Below, in pieces: positions 35,333 through 43,855 of a stretch of 64,000 nt of DNA. Under the pieces are notes generated by a model, which was not told the origin of the DNA, searched no databases, and worked only from the letters and a program-made list of their open reading frames with translations. The stretch comes from Pedobacter alluvionis (lineage in GTDB: Bacteria; Bacteroidota; Bacteroidia; Sphingobacteriales; Sphingobacteriaceae). Each line of letters opens with the position of its first letter. Positions within the stretch are counted from its first letter, which is position 1. Location of the stretch: the NCBI RefSeq assembly GCF_003664035.1, contig NZ_RCCK01000011.1, forward strand, positions 62,001 to 126,000, read 5' to 3'. The translations under genes and the position numbers were made by a program.

Positions 35333-37282
35333 ATGTTCGAAAAGCTATTCAGAAAGAAATCTATTTCCAAGATATTAAAAGATGCGGCAAACGGCTATGG
35401 CGACCACGAAAATACATTACATAAAACACTCGGTGTACGCGATTTAACAGCTTTTGGAATTGCAGCAATTATTGGAGCAGGAATTTTTAGTACGATTGGC
35501 AAAGCAAGTGCAGACGGCGGTCCGGCGGTAATCTTTTTATTTATTTTTACAGCGGTAGCCTGTAGTTTTGCAGCTTTTGCTTACGCAGAGTTTGCTTCAA
35601 TGGTACCTGTTTCTGGTAGTGCCTACACTTATTCTTATGTGGCCTTCGGAGAATTGGTGGCCTGGATTATCGGATGGTCGCTCATTATGGAGTATTCCAT
35701 CGGTAATATTACTGTGGCGATATCCTGGTCTGATTACTTTACCGGACTACTTTCTACCATAAAAATACCGCCGCTCGGCATAGATGGCATCCATGTACCC
35801 GATTGGATGACAATGGACTATTTAAGCGCTTATAACGGACATAAACATGCTGAAGCACTATTGGCCGCCGGCAAAAACCTGGCAGATTTAGATCCGGCTA
35901 CAGCTTTAGCGAATAATGCATGGCTCACCGCTCCAAAAATCGGTAGTTTTCACATCGTTGCAGATATCCCTGCCTTAGGCATCATTATTTTAATTACCTG
36001 GTTAATTTATCGTGGCATGAAAGAGAGTCGCAATGCCAGCAATGCCATGGTTGTGGTTAAGCTTGCCGTAATTCTTTTGGTATTGGCAGTAGGTATATTT
36101 TATGTAGATACAAAAAACTGGGATCCATTTGCGCCTAATGGTGTTGCAGGAGTTCTAAAGGGCGTTTCGGCAGTGTTTTTTGCTTATATCGGTTTCGATG
36201 CCATTTCTACAACTGCCGAAGAATGTAAAAACCCACAACGCGATTTACCCCGTGGAATGATGTGGGCCATTATTATCTGTACCATCCTTTATGTGGCAAT
36301 TGCCTTGGTTTTAACTGGTATTGTTAAATCAGACACTTTAGCCGTTGGCGATCCCTTAGCATTTGTTTTTGATCAGATTAACTTAAAATTAATGAGCGGT
36401 ATTATTGCCGTAAGTGCGGTATTTGCCATGGCAAGTGTACTTTTGGTTTTTCAGATGGGTCAACCACGGATCTGGATGAGCATGAGCAGAGACGGGTTAT
36501 TACCAAAATCTTTTTCTAAAATTCACCCGAAATACAAAACACCTTCATTTGCAACTATTGTGGTAGGTTTTGTGGTTGCTGTACCATCATTGTTTATGAA
36601 CCTGACCATCGTTACCGATCTTTGTTCTATTGGAACACTTTTCGCTTTCGTATTGGTTTGTGCAGGGGTTTTAGTATTACAGAATAGGCCTGATGTTCAG
36701 CGTGGAAAATTCAAAATACCTTATGTAAACAGTAAATTTATTGTTCCTGTTGTTTTAATCGCGACCATAATTTTTGCATTCACAAAGTATGGGAAAGAAA
36801 CTAAGGCATTCTTTTTAAATTCGCCTAAAACCATTCAAACCGTAACTTTTGTTACTTCTCTAAGTGGCGATGAACTAAAAATTGTTAAAGAGGAAATTGT
36901 TAAAAATGCTGCACCACAAATTCTACTGACAGAAAAAGTAGATGCAGAATCTTATCTAAGTGCATTACCTGCTGATCGTTACGAGCAGTTTATTGCAGCC
37001 TCAAAAATACCTGTAGAGAAAAAATACGAAAGTGGCTGGGGTTTATTTAAGCACAAAATCCCAATGTGGATTTTCTTGATTATTTGTGTGGTCATCACCT
37101 ACTATTGCATTACCAAAAACCTATCATTAATTCCTGTTTTGGGATTGATTAGTTGCTTATATATGATGTGCGAACTTGGAATTTCAAACTGGATCGGTTT
37201 CGGCATCTGGCTGGTAGTCGGTTTGGTGGTTTATTTTGCCTATGGTTACAGACATAGTAAACTGGCAAATCCAGAGGTTTAG
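35333..37282 (+). CDS. APC-family amino acid permease with two soluble inserts
   Basis: 649 residues against about 450-500 for typical members. Helix 1 carries the unwound APC motif GIAAIIGAGIFSTIG, helix 3 region SYVAFGELVAWIIGWSLIMEY, helix 6 VFFAYIGFDAISTTAEECKNPQRDLP. All resemble the cationic amino acid transporter (CAT/YhdG) branch. Two additions stand out: an external loop of about 50 residues (DYLSAYNGHKHAEALLAAGK onwards) and a soluble segment of about 90 residues near 480-570 between late helices (VTSLSGDELKIVKEEIVKN to FIAASKIPVEKKYESGWG). The paralogue at 1-492 lacks the second insert. A RAYT gene starts 3 bases after its stop. Confidence 0.88.
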   Translation: MFEKLFRKKSISKILKDAANGYGDHENTLHKTLGVRDLTAFGIAAIIGAGIFSTIGKASADGGPAVIFLFIFTAVACSFAAFAYAEFASMVPVSGSAYTYSYVAFGELVAWIIGWSLIMEYSIGNITVAISWSDYFTGLLSTIKIPPLGIDGIHVPDWMTMDYLSAYNGHKHAEALLAAGKNLADLDPATALANNAWLTAPKIGSFHIVADIPALGIIILITWLIYRGMKESRNASNAMVVVKLAVILLVLAVGIFYVDTKNWDPFAPNGVAGVLKGVSAVFFAYIGFDAISTTAEECKNPQRDLPRGMMWAIIICTILYVAIALVLTGIVKSDTLAVGDPLAFVFDQINLKLMSGIIAVSAVFAMASVLLVFQMGQPRIWMSMSRDGLLPKSFSKIHPKYKTPSFATIVVGFVVAVPSLFMNLTIVTDLCSIGTLFAFVLVCAGVLVLQNRPDVQRGKFKIPYVNSKFIVPVVLIATIIFAFTKYGKETKAFFLNSPKTIQTVTFVTSLSGDELKIVKEEIVKNAAPQILLTEKVDAESYLSALPADRYEQFIAASKIPVEKKYESGWGLFKHKIPMWIFLIICVVITYYCITKNLSLIPVLGLISCLYMMCELGISNWIGFGIWLVVGLVVYFAYGYRHSKLANPEV

Positions 37283-37285
37283 TTA

Positions 37286-37840
37286 ATGAAATACAATCCT
37301 TTAATACATCATCGAAGATCGATCAGATTAAAGGGTTACGACTATTCAAAAGCAGGGGCATATTTCATCACGATCTGCTGTGAAGATAGAATCAATAGAT
37401 TTGGAAAAGTTTCAGGTGATGAAATGATCTTAAATCAGTCTGGAACTATCGCTTATAACGAATGGGTTAATTTAGCGGAGAGATTTCCGAATTTTGAACT
37501 TGATGTTTTTCAGATCATGCCGAATCATATGCATGGCATCATCGTCTTATCAGATCAAACTACTGTTGGGGCGACCCTTACGGTCGCCCAAGAAGAAGAC
37601 AAAATAAAAATGGCGACCGCAAGGGGCGCCCCGACAATTGCTGACATTGTTGGAGCTTACAAATCAATTGTTTCAAATGCATGTCTGCAGTTGTTCAAAT
37701 CGCATAATAAAACAATGGGAAAGCTCTGGCAGCGTAATTATTACGAACACATCATTCGTGATGAAAGAGCATATCAGAACATTTCAAATTACATCATCAA
37801 TAATCCCGGCAAATGGAACGAGGATAAATTCCATTTATAA
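37286..37840 (+). CDS. REP-associated tyrosine transposase (RAYT, Y1/HUH family)
   Basis: 184 residues, IS200/IS605-like single-strand transposase without flanking insertion-sequence ends. The HUH motif is H81-M-H83 in QIMPNHMHGIIVL, preceded by GAYFITICCEDR. The catalytic tyrosine is probably in WQRNYYEHIIRDE (Y152/Y153). RAYTs process palindromic REP elements, and the window has several REP-like families. An inverted repeat with arms of about 25 nt lies inside the gene at 37564-37637, encoding the variable VGATLTVA...ATARGAPT segment after the HUH motif, without breaking the frame. It begins 3 bases after the permease stop and so may ride on its transcript. Confidence 0.88.
   Translation: MKYNPLIHHRRSIRLKGYDYSKAGAYFITICCEDRINRFGKVSGDEMILNQSGTIAYNEWVNLAERFPNFELDVFQIMPNHMHGIIVLSDQTTVGATLTVAQEEDKIKMATARGAPTIADIVGAYKSIVSNACLQLFKSHNKTMGKLWQRNYYEHIIRDERAYQNISNYIINNPGKWNEDKFHL
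37564..37637. repeat. Large inverted repeat inside the RAYT gene
   Basis: Left arm 37564-37588 and right arm 37612-37637 are complementary apart from a few positions. The left arm itself folds as GGGCGACC-CTTAC-GGTCGCCC, and the right arm nearly so (GGCGACC-GCAAG-GGGCGCC). GC content is far above the surrounding gene. Confidence 0.85.
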
Positions 37841-37841
37841 A

Positions 37842-37871
37842 CAAAAACCCCCTTTCTTGAGTAGAAAGAGG
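37842..37871 (-). terminator. Terminator of the kup operon
   Basis: Stem CCCCCTTTC (37848-37856) with GAAAGAGG (37864-37871), 7-nt loop, followed on the minus strand by five T. Shared by the convergent RAYT gene. Confidence 0.7.
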
Positions 37872-37878
37872 ATCGTAT

Positions 37879-38031
37879 TTATTTTTTCTTGATAAATGCC
37901 ATTGCGGTAATCATCACGAGGCCTAATCCAGATGCGATCATGTAGTTATTCGCATGATCAAGATGGTATATTTTGGCTGCAGGACCTGCTATAAATAGCA
38001 CGGTACCCAAAATTAAAATCGCAGTCCTCAT
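37879..38031 (-). CDS. 50-residue two-helix membrane protein in the kup operon
   Basis: Encodes MRTAILILGTVLFIAGPAAK, a linker (IYHLDHANNYM) and a second hydrophobic helix (IASGLGLVMITAMAFI) ending KKK. Starts 4 bases after the kup stop on the same strand and is followed by a terminator, so it is very probably co-transcribed with kup. The pattern G-x3-K-I-x-H-x3-A-N with a following GLG helix resembles the N-terminal helices of GldL, the T9SS motor protein, but at this length the likeness is only suggestive. A small partner that regulates the potassium transporter is an alternative. Confidence 0.65.
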   Translation of the reverse strand: MRTAILILGTVLFIAGPAAKIYHLDHANNYMIASGLGLVMITAMAFIKKK

Positions 38032-38035
38032 TTAA

Positions 38036-39994
38036 TTAAACCGGGAGTCTGTGTAATTCAATATCATCAGGCGTAACGAAAATCAAAGGCACCTTCTCTA
38101 CATCAACATAACTGCTATCCAAACCAAAACTTCGCTCCTCAGACAAACTCAGTTTTTTAAGGATAAAATAGTAATCCATAATCTGTCTCTCGTAGAAACT
38201 TAACTTGGTAAACTTAGATAAATGTTTTTCCAACAGCACAAACCTGAAATCGCCTGCAATTTTATGTTTGTTTAATGAGGTGTACTGGCTGGTAATATCG
38301 ATCTCTCCATTTTTCACTAATTCTTCAACCACTTTACGGTATAGTAAATTTACACGTTGCTCAATCCTGAAACCTAACCTAAAGTCGATCCTGATTAATT
38401 TACCCGGAATTAAGAATTCAACTTTATAATCTAAAGTATATGGCTCATCCATTACGTCAACGTGTACCAGCCAATATACGTCAGCGCGTTTTGGCTCTTT
38501 TTGAATAATGGAATAGATAATTTTGGATTCGATCTCCGTTTTAAAGTTGGCACTGGTTAAATAAACCAACTGAGAAGAGTATTTCGGAACCGATTCATCG
38601 CTGCTCAGTTCAGTTAAAATCTCATAATAATCCTCAATTTCTACATATTTAACAAAGCGGTTTTTGATTTTCCGGGCTACAAACCAACTCCACATCACCG
38701 TAAATAAGAAGGAACCGATTAATACGGTTACCCAACCGCCATGTAAGAATTTAGTTAAATTACTGATCAAAAATGTACCCTCAATAATGACATAGGTAAA
38801 AAAGAATAAAGCGATCAGATATCTCGGAAAACGCCTGCTTCTCAAATAAAAACTCACAAGGATGGTGGTCATTAACATAGCGATGGTTATAGATAAACCA
38901 TAAGCCGCGTCCATTCTCTCTGCTTTTTGAAACAGGAATACAATACCGCAGCAACCAATCCACAACATCCAGTTAATAGAAGGAACATATAACTGGCCTT
39001 TAGAAACTGATGGATAGACAATTTTAATTTTTGGCCAAAGGTTTAAGCGTACTGCCTCCGCAATTAAGGTAAACGAGCCACTAATTAAAGCCTGACTGGC
39101 AATTACTGCCGCCATAGTAGCGAGTATAACCATTGGAATTTGAAACTGATCTGGAACGATCTGGAAAAATGGGTTCATTTTTGCCCCTGGAACATAACTG
39201 CCGCTATTCTGCAAAATCCAGACACCCTGTCCCAAATAATTTAGGATAAGGGTTAATTTAACAAAAATCCAACTGATTCTAATGTTATTTCTGCCGCAGT
39301 GACCTAAGTCAGAATATAAAGCCTCTGCCCCGGTTGTACATAAAAACACACCACCCAGAATTAAAAATGCCAGTTTGTTGGTCACCAATAAATGAATGGC
39401 ATAGTAAGGGTTAAATGCTTTAAGGATGCTGAAATCTTTAATAATAAAAGACACGCCCAAAACACCTAGTACAGCAAACCAAACAAACATTACCGGACCA
39501 AACAGCTTGCCTACCATATTGGTACCGAACTGCTGGATAATAAACAGGATGGTTAAAATGGTGATTACAATTGGAATAACCGGTACATCAAATTTACTGG
39601 TAAGCCCTTCAATGGCTGATGTAACCGTAATACTAGGTGTGATAATACCATCTGCAAGTAGTGCACAGCCACCTACAACGGCTGGTACCACCAACCATTT
39701 AGCCTTTTTGCGCACCAGGGAAAATAAAGAGAAAATACCACCTTCCCCTTTATTATCGGCCCTAAGGGTGATAATAACATACTTAATGGTGGTTTGCAAG
39801 GTTAATGTCCAAATAATACAAGATAAAACGCCTAAAACGTTTGTTGGATTGATATCTTGCTTTCCCCCTAAAATTGTAGTAAAAATTGCATTTAAGGTAT
39901 ACAAGGGTGATGTACCAATGTCACCAAATACAATTCCTAAACTAATTAGAACACCGCCGGCGGTTAACGCATTGACATTTTTATGATTTGACAC
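38036..39994 (-). CDS. kup: Kup-type potassium uptake protein
   Basis: 652 residues, about 12 membrane helices plus a C-terminal soluble domain (from about 470). Kup hallmarks: LGIVFGDIGTSPLYTLNAIF at the N-terminus, DNKGEGGIFSLFSLVR, GCALLADGIITPSITVTSAIEGL and FQQFGT-type helix 5. The family imports K+ with protons. The start codon is GTG at 39994; a promoter box lies 22 nt upstream at 40017. A 50-residue membrane protein follows in the same operon. Confidence 0.95.
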   Translation of the reverse strand: MSNHKNVNALTAGGVLISLGIVFGDIGTSPLYTLNAIFTTILGGKQDINPTNVLGVLSCIIWTLTLQTTIKYVIITLRADNKGEGGIFSLFSLVRKKAKWLVVPAVVGGCALLADGIITPSITVTSAIEGLTSKFDVPVIPIVITILTILFIIQQFGTNMVGKLFGPVMFVWFAVLGVLGVSFIIKDFSILKAFNPYYAIHLLVTNKLAFLILGGVFLCTTGAEALYSDLGHCGRNNIRISWIFVKLTLILNYLGQGVWILQNSGSYVPGAKMNPFFQIVPDQFQIPMVILATMAAVIASQALISGSFTLIAEAVRLNLWPKIKIVYPSVSKGQLYVPSINWMLWIGCCGIVFLFQKAERMDAAYGLSITIAMLMTTILVSFYLRSRRFPRYLIALFFFTYVIIEGTFLISNLTKFLHGGWVTVLIGSFLFTVMWSWFVARKIKNRFVKYVEIEDYYEILTELSSDESVPKYSSQLVYLTSANFKTEIESKIIYSIIQKEPKRADVYWLVHVDVMDEPYTLDYKVEFLIPGKLIRIDFRLGFRIEQRVNLLYRKVVEELVKNGEIDITSQYTSLNKHKIAGDFRFVLLEKHLSKFTKLSFYERQIMDYYFILKKLSLSEERSFGLDSSYVDVEKVPLIFVTPDDIELHRLPV

Positions 39995-40016
39995 TTCGTT
40001 GATTATTTAAGTGCGG

Positions 40017-40024
40017 CAAAAGTA
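40017..40024 (-). promoter_or_regulatory. -7 promoter box TACTTTTG of kup
   Basis: Matches TAnnTTTG on the minus strand, 22 nt before the GTG start at 39994. Confidence 0.6.
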
Positions 40025-40153
40025 AACTAACTATAACAATTTAACAACCAAATTATTGTGTATTTTCAACACTATGAAAATTAAATTTTATTGTTAAATT
40101 GTGTTAAATTATGGGTTTTAAACAAAATGTTTAATTTCTTTGTTTTAAATTAA

Positions 40154-40161
40154 TACATTTG
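40154..40161 (+). promoter_or_regulatory. -7 promoter box TACATTTG of the T9SS cargo gene
   Basis: Perfect TAnnTTTG, 13 nt before the ATG at 40175. Confidence 0.65.
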
Positions 40162-40174
40162 CTATACCAATTTG

Positions 40175-40705
40175 ATGAAACTCTACACTAGGATAACGTT
40201 ACTCACAAAACTCGCCTGCACATTGTGCATTGTTTTGTTATGCAGCTTAAATTCCTGGTCGCAACAGAGTGATAGCATTCACATCAGCTTAAAAAACAGA
40301 ACAAAAAAAATAAGCCGAATTCCTGAAATCAAAGCCAATATTACACCCTACAAGCCGTTTTACATGACAGTTGGTGGCTCCGGAATGTTCAATACTTCTT
40401 CTACTGTTCCTAAAAATGCAACAGTTGTAGCAAAAGATAAATTGTTAAGTATTTTAAAAATATATCCTAATCCGGTAGAAGATCAGGTAAATATTATTTT
40501 ATCTATTGGAAAAGATGGCACCCAAACAACGATCAAAATTATCGATTTATTGGGGAATGAAGTAGCAACACTTTTGAACGAACGTTTAAATGCCGGCGAG
40601 CATAATAAAAATTTTGTCGTTCCTAACAGAATTAACCCAGGCATCTACTTTTTAAGGGTTATTGCAGGCTCAGAAAGCCAGGTAAAACGGATCTCAGTTT
40701 TATAA
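40175..40705 (+). CDS. Small secreted protein with a type IX (type A) sorting domain
   Basis: 176 residues. Signal peptide (ACTLCIVLLCSLNSWSQ), then only about 60 residues with no domain I recognise, then a C-terminal T9SS type A sorting domain from about residue 88: ILKIYPNPVEDQVNI, KIIDLLGNEVATLL, NPGIYFLRVIAG, VKRISVL. Such domains direct export across the outer membrane and are removed on anchoring. The short passenger (PEIKANITPYKPFYMTVGGSG) makes this almost a bare sorting domain. PorT of the same machine is encoded at 25236. The ATG at 40175 is preferred over the adjacent TTG. Confidence 0.88.
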   Translation: MKLYTRITLLTKLACTLCIVLLCSLNSWSQQSDSIHISLKNRTKKISRIPEIKANITPYKPFYMTVGGSGMFNTSSTVPKNATVVAKDKLLSILKIYPNPVEDQVNIILSIGKDGTQTTIKIIDLLGNEVATLLNERLNAGEHNKNFVVPNRINPGIYFLRVIAGSESQVKRISVL

Positions 40706-40720
40706 CACCATTTTCTTTTC

Positions 40721-40728
40721 TATTTTTG
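40721..40728 (+). promoter_or_regulatory. -7 promoter box TATTTTTG upstream of the FAH gene
   Basis: Matches TAnnTTTG, 52 nt before the ATG at 40781. AT-rich context, so moderate weight. Confidence 0.45.
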
Positions 40729-40780
40729 ATTGATGCGGAATTAATTCCTGTCTATTTTATCATATTTCATATTCTTAAGA

Positions 40781-41392
40781 ATGAAGATCATCGCCATTGG
40801 CAGAAATTATGCCGAACACGCAAAAGAACTGAACAATCCAGTTCCAACCACACCAGTAATTTTCCTTAAACCTGATACAGCTGTTTTAAAAGATAATAAA
40901 CCTTTTTACCTGCCCGATTTTTCTGATGATATTCACTACGAGCTGGAAGTGGTATTAAAAATCTGCAAGGAAGGGAAACATATTGCCGAGAAATTTGCTG
41001 CTAACTATTTTGATGAAGTTGGATTAGGAATCGATTTCACTGCACGAGATATCCAGAGCAAACATAAAGAGAAGGGATTACCCTGGGAGTTGGCCAAAGC
41101 TTTTGATCACTCTGCACCGATCAGTATTTTTCAGCCTAAAAGTGATTACGAAGACCTTTACAATTTAAATTTTGAGTTAAAGATAAATGGCGAAAGCCGC
41201 CAGGTTGGCCATACTAAAGATTTGTTATTCTCGTTCGAGAAGATAATCAGCTTTGTTTCGCAATATATTACTTTAAAAAAGGGAGACTTAATTTTTACCG
41301 GCACACCTCAGGGCGTTGGAAAAATAAATAAAGGCGATAAACTGGAAGCCTGGTTAGAAGGAAAACAACTTTTAAATTTTGATGTAAAGTAA
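40781..41392 (+). CDS. Fumarylacetoacetate hydrolase family protein (FAHD1-like)
   Basis: 203 residues. The FAH fold is seen from MKIIAIGRNYAEHAKEL, PVIFLKPDTAVL, the metal-binding YELEVVLKI (two glutamates), VGLGIDFTARDIQ, KAFDHSAPIS and GDLIFTGTPQGVG. Small members of this size are acylpyruvate hydrolases or oxaloacetate decarboxylases acting on 2-oxo acids with Mg. The exact reaction cannot be told. The next gene starts 3 bases downstream, so it is co-transcribed with the M23 peptidase. Confidence 0.9.
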   Translation: MKIIAIGRNYAEHAKELNNPVPTTPVIFLKPDTAVLKDNKPFYLPDFSDDIHYELEVVLKICKEGKHIAEKFAANYFDEVGLGIDFTARDIQSKHKEKGLPWELAKAFDHSAPISIFQPKSDYEDLYNLNFELKINGESRQVGHTKDLLFSFEKIISFVSQYITLKKGDLIFTGTPQGVGKINKGDKLEAWLEGKQLLNFDVK

Positions 41393-41395
41393 CGA

Positions 41396-43129
41396 ATGAT
41401 TAAAAACCCGATCCAAAATAAGTTTAAATTTTCCATTTCAATTTGTCTTTTATTTGCTTCGACCTTAGTTCAGGCGCAACAGATTTATAGTACGAATAAA
41501 TACCCGATTACAGATTTCAGACAACCTTTAGATATCAGTCCTCCTGCCCTGGCGGGTTCATTCGGCGAAATCAGAGGCAATCACTTTCATTCCGGAATCG
41601 ATTTCAGAACCAATCAGCGCGAAGGTTATCCTGTTTATGCAGTAGCCGATGGTTACATTTCGAGGTTAAGAGTCCAAAACAGTGGTTTCGGACAGGCCTT
41701 GTACATTAATCACCCTAATGGGTTTACTACTGTTTACGGCCACTTACAGCGTTTCGCTCCAAAAATTGCTACGATTGTTAAAAATCTTGAATATGAAAAA
41801 AAATCGTTTGAGATTGATGAATTTCCTGATGCTACATTAATCCCGGTACATAAAGGCGAAATTATTGCCTGGTCTGGTAACCGTGGCAGTTCAGGCGGAC
41901 CGCATTTGCATTTCGAAATCAGAGATACCAAAACTGAAGAAACCATAAATCCGCAATTTTTCGGGATCATCATTCCGGATAATATTCCGCCTGTTATACA
42001 TGGATTGTATGTATACCGTTTAAATGGCAAAACCTTTAACGAAAATACACCAAAACAGGCCATTGGCTTTAGCGGAGCAAATGGCATTTATAAAACCGCT
42101 GCCCCAATTAGTTTAACCGGCGAGGTTGGTTTCGGTATCGTAGTAACCGATCGGCATAATGGCTTATCGGGCACCAATGGTGTATATTCTATTCAGCTCG
42201 AAGTAGATGGCAAAAAAGTATATACTTCTGCACTTGAACGTTTTGCTTTCGAAGATAGTAAAGCAATTAATTCTCATATCGATTATCCTACCTACCTAAA
42301 TACCAAAAGAAGTATCCAGAAAAGTTTTGTTGAGCCTGGCAACCCATTAAAAATTTATAGCGGTTTAATCAATAATGGCCGAATTAATTTTAACGATGGC
42401 GCCACACATCAGCTTCGCTACATCATCACCGATTCGAAAGGAAATTCATCTGTTTTGCCTTTCACGGTAAATGCGGGTTCAGCACCTAATGCAGCGCCGG
42501 TTACCCCCCCTGGAATAATTTTTCCGTATAATAAGGTGAATGAATTTAATACCGACGATATTAAGGTAGTTTTCCCGCAAGGTACATTGTACAGCGATTT
42601 AAATTTCACTTATAAAAAGCTGCCCAAACCAACGGGAAATGCATGGTCGGCTGTACATCAGGTTCACAATAGGTATACCCCATTACATATTGGTTTCAAT
42701 ATTTCGATTAAGGCAGATAATCTTCCGGAGAACTTAAAAAACAAAGCTTTGATTGTAAACTCAAATGGCTCATCGCAAGGCGGATTTTTCGAAAATGGTT
42801 ATGTCAAGGCTACGCCAAAAAACTTTGGCAGCTTTTATATTGCAATCGATACCATTGCGCCGAGGATAATACCAGTAAATATCTCAGAAGGAAAAAACAT
42901 GGCTGGTTTATCTAAAATATTTTTCAAGATCAGCGATAACCTATCCGGAATAAAAAGTTTTAATGGCTATATCGATGGTAAATGGGCATTGATGGAATTC
43001 GATACCAAAACGGCAACCTTATGGCACAGTTTCGATGAAAGAACGGCTTCCGGAAAACATACACTTGAACTGGTTGTGGCAGATATGAAAGAGAATACCC
43101 GAAAATACAAGGTAACATTTATTAGATAG
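41396..43129 (+). CDS. M23-family metallopeptidase (LytM-type cell-wall endopeptidase)
   Basis: 577 residues. Signal peptide (ICLLFASTLVQAQ), then the M23 domain at about 45-180: zinc ligands H65 and D69 in HFHSGIDFRT, H116 in VYGHLQ and H170/H172 in GPHLHFEIRD, all present, so the enzyme should be active. The remaining 400 residues are Ig-like or sandwich segments ending SDNLSGIKSFNGYIDGKWAL and a closing HTLELVVADMKENTRKYKVTF. It acts on peptidoglycan cross-bridges in the periplasm. Coupled to the FAH gene, with a 3-base gap. Confidence 0.9.
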   Translation: MIKNPIQNKFKFSISICLLFASTLVQAQQIYSTNKYPITDFRQPLDISPPALAGSFGEIRGNHFHSGIDFRTNQREGYPVYAVADGYISRLRVQNSGFGQALYINHPNGFTTVYGHLQRFAPKIATIVKNLEYEKKSFEIDEFPDATLIPVHKGEIIAWSGNRGSSGGPHLHFEIRDTKTEETINPQFFGIIIPDNIPPVIHGLYVYRLNGKTFNENTPKQAIGFSGANGIYKTAAPISLTGEVGFGIVVTDRHNGLSGTNGVYSIQLEVDGKKVYTSALERFAFEDSKAINSHIDYPTYLNTKRSIQKSFVEPGNPLKIYSGLINNGRINFNDGATHQLRYIITDSKGNSSVLPFTVNAGSAPNAAPVTPPGIIFPYNKVNEFNTDDIKVVFPQGTLYSDLNFTYKKLPKPTGNAWSAVHQVHNRYTPLHIGFNISIKADNLPENLKNKALIVNSNGSSQGGFFENGYVKATPKNFGSFYIAIDTIAPRIIPVNISEGKNMAGLSKIFFKISDNLSGIKSFNGYIDGKWALMEFDTKTATLWHSFDERTASGKHTLELVVADMKENTRKYKVTFIR

Positions 43130-43333
43130 GGATAAGATATATTGGATTTAGTGACCATACGATACCAACTTTTCACAAATTAAACCAAGAAATGTCATCT
43201 TTTAATATATATCCAACAGTATAATAGCATAAACTGTTTAAATTGCAAGCATGAATTAAACATGCTATCATTCAAAATTTAGTCGTTTAATTATACTCCA
43301 TCATTAAAGCATTCAAATTCAATCATTATAAAT

Positions 43334-43798
43334 ATGGCAGAGTTAAAAGAAGGTGATCAGGCACCGGCAATTACATCAAAAGATCAAAATGGAACTGAAG
43401 TTTCGCTAAGCGATTATAAAGGCAAAACAGTTGTACTTTATTTTTACCCAAAAGATGATACTCCTGGTTGTACCGCCGAAGCTTGCGATTTCAGAGATAA
43501 CTACCAGGGTTTACAGGCCCAAGGCATTGTAGTTTTAGGCGTTAGCGTCGACGATGAAAAATCGCACCAAAAATTTGTAACCAAACACAATTTACCATTT
43601 ACCCTACTGGCCGATACCGATCAGAAAATTGTAAATGACTACGGAGTTTGGGCAGAAAAAAACATGTATGGTAAAAAATACATGGGCACGGTTCGCACTA
43701 CTTTCATTATAGATGGCGATGGCAAAATTAGCCATATCATCAAAAAAGTTGACACCAAAAACTCAACACAACAAGTACTCAATTTAATCAATAACTAA
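43334..43798 (+). CDS. bcp: Thioredoxin-dependent thiol peroxidase (Bcp/PrxQ)
   Basis: 154 residues. Reduces hydrogen peroxide and organic peroxides in the cytosol, regenerated by thioredoxin. The peroxidatic cysteine is C46 in DDTPGCTAEACDFRD and the resolving cysteine C51 lies five residues later, the atypical 2-Cys arrangement of the PrxQ group. VVLGVSVDDEKSHQKF and NLPFTLLADTD complete the family pattern. The 204-base gap upstream is AT-rich with no recognised signal. Confidence 0.95.
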   Translation: MAELKEGDQAPAITSKDQNGTEVSLSDYKGKTVVLYFYPKDDTPGCTAEACDFRDNYQGLQAQGIVVLGVSVDDEKSHQKFVTKHNLPFTLLADTDQKIVNDYGVWAEKNMYGKKYMGTVRTTFIIDGDGKISHIIKKVDTKNSTQQVLNLINN

Positions 43799-43821
43799 TT
43801 ATGATATAGCGGTTAAAATAT

Positions 43822-43829
43822 TAACTTTG
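43822..43829 (+). promoter_or_regulatory. -7 promoter box TAACTTTG of the transketolase genes
   Basis: Perfect TAnnTTTG, 26 nt before the ATG at 43856. Confidence 0.65.
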
Positions 43830-43855
43830 CTATGTAACAACAACCTCTTATTTTA

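Noticed and set aside
37286..37840. RAYT gene considered as a complete IS200/IS605 insertion sequence
   Set aside because: No TnpB gene and no recognisable left and right end hairpins flank it; the single-gene form fits a RAYT better.
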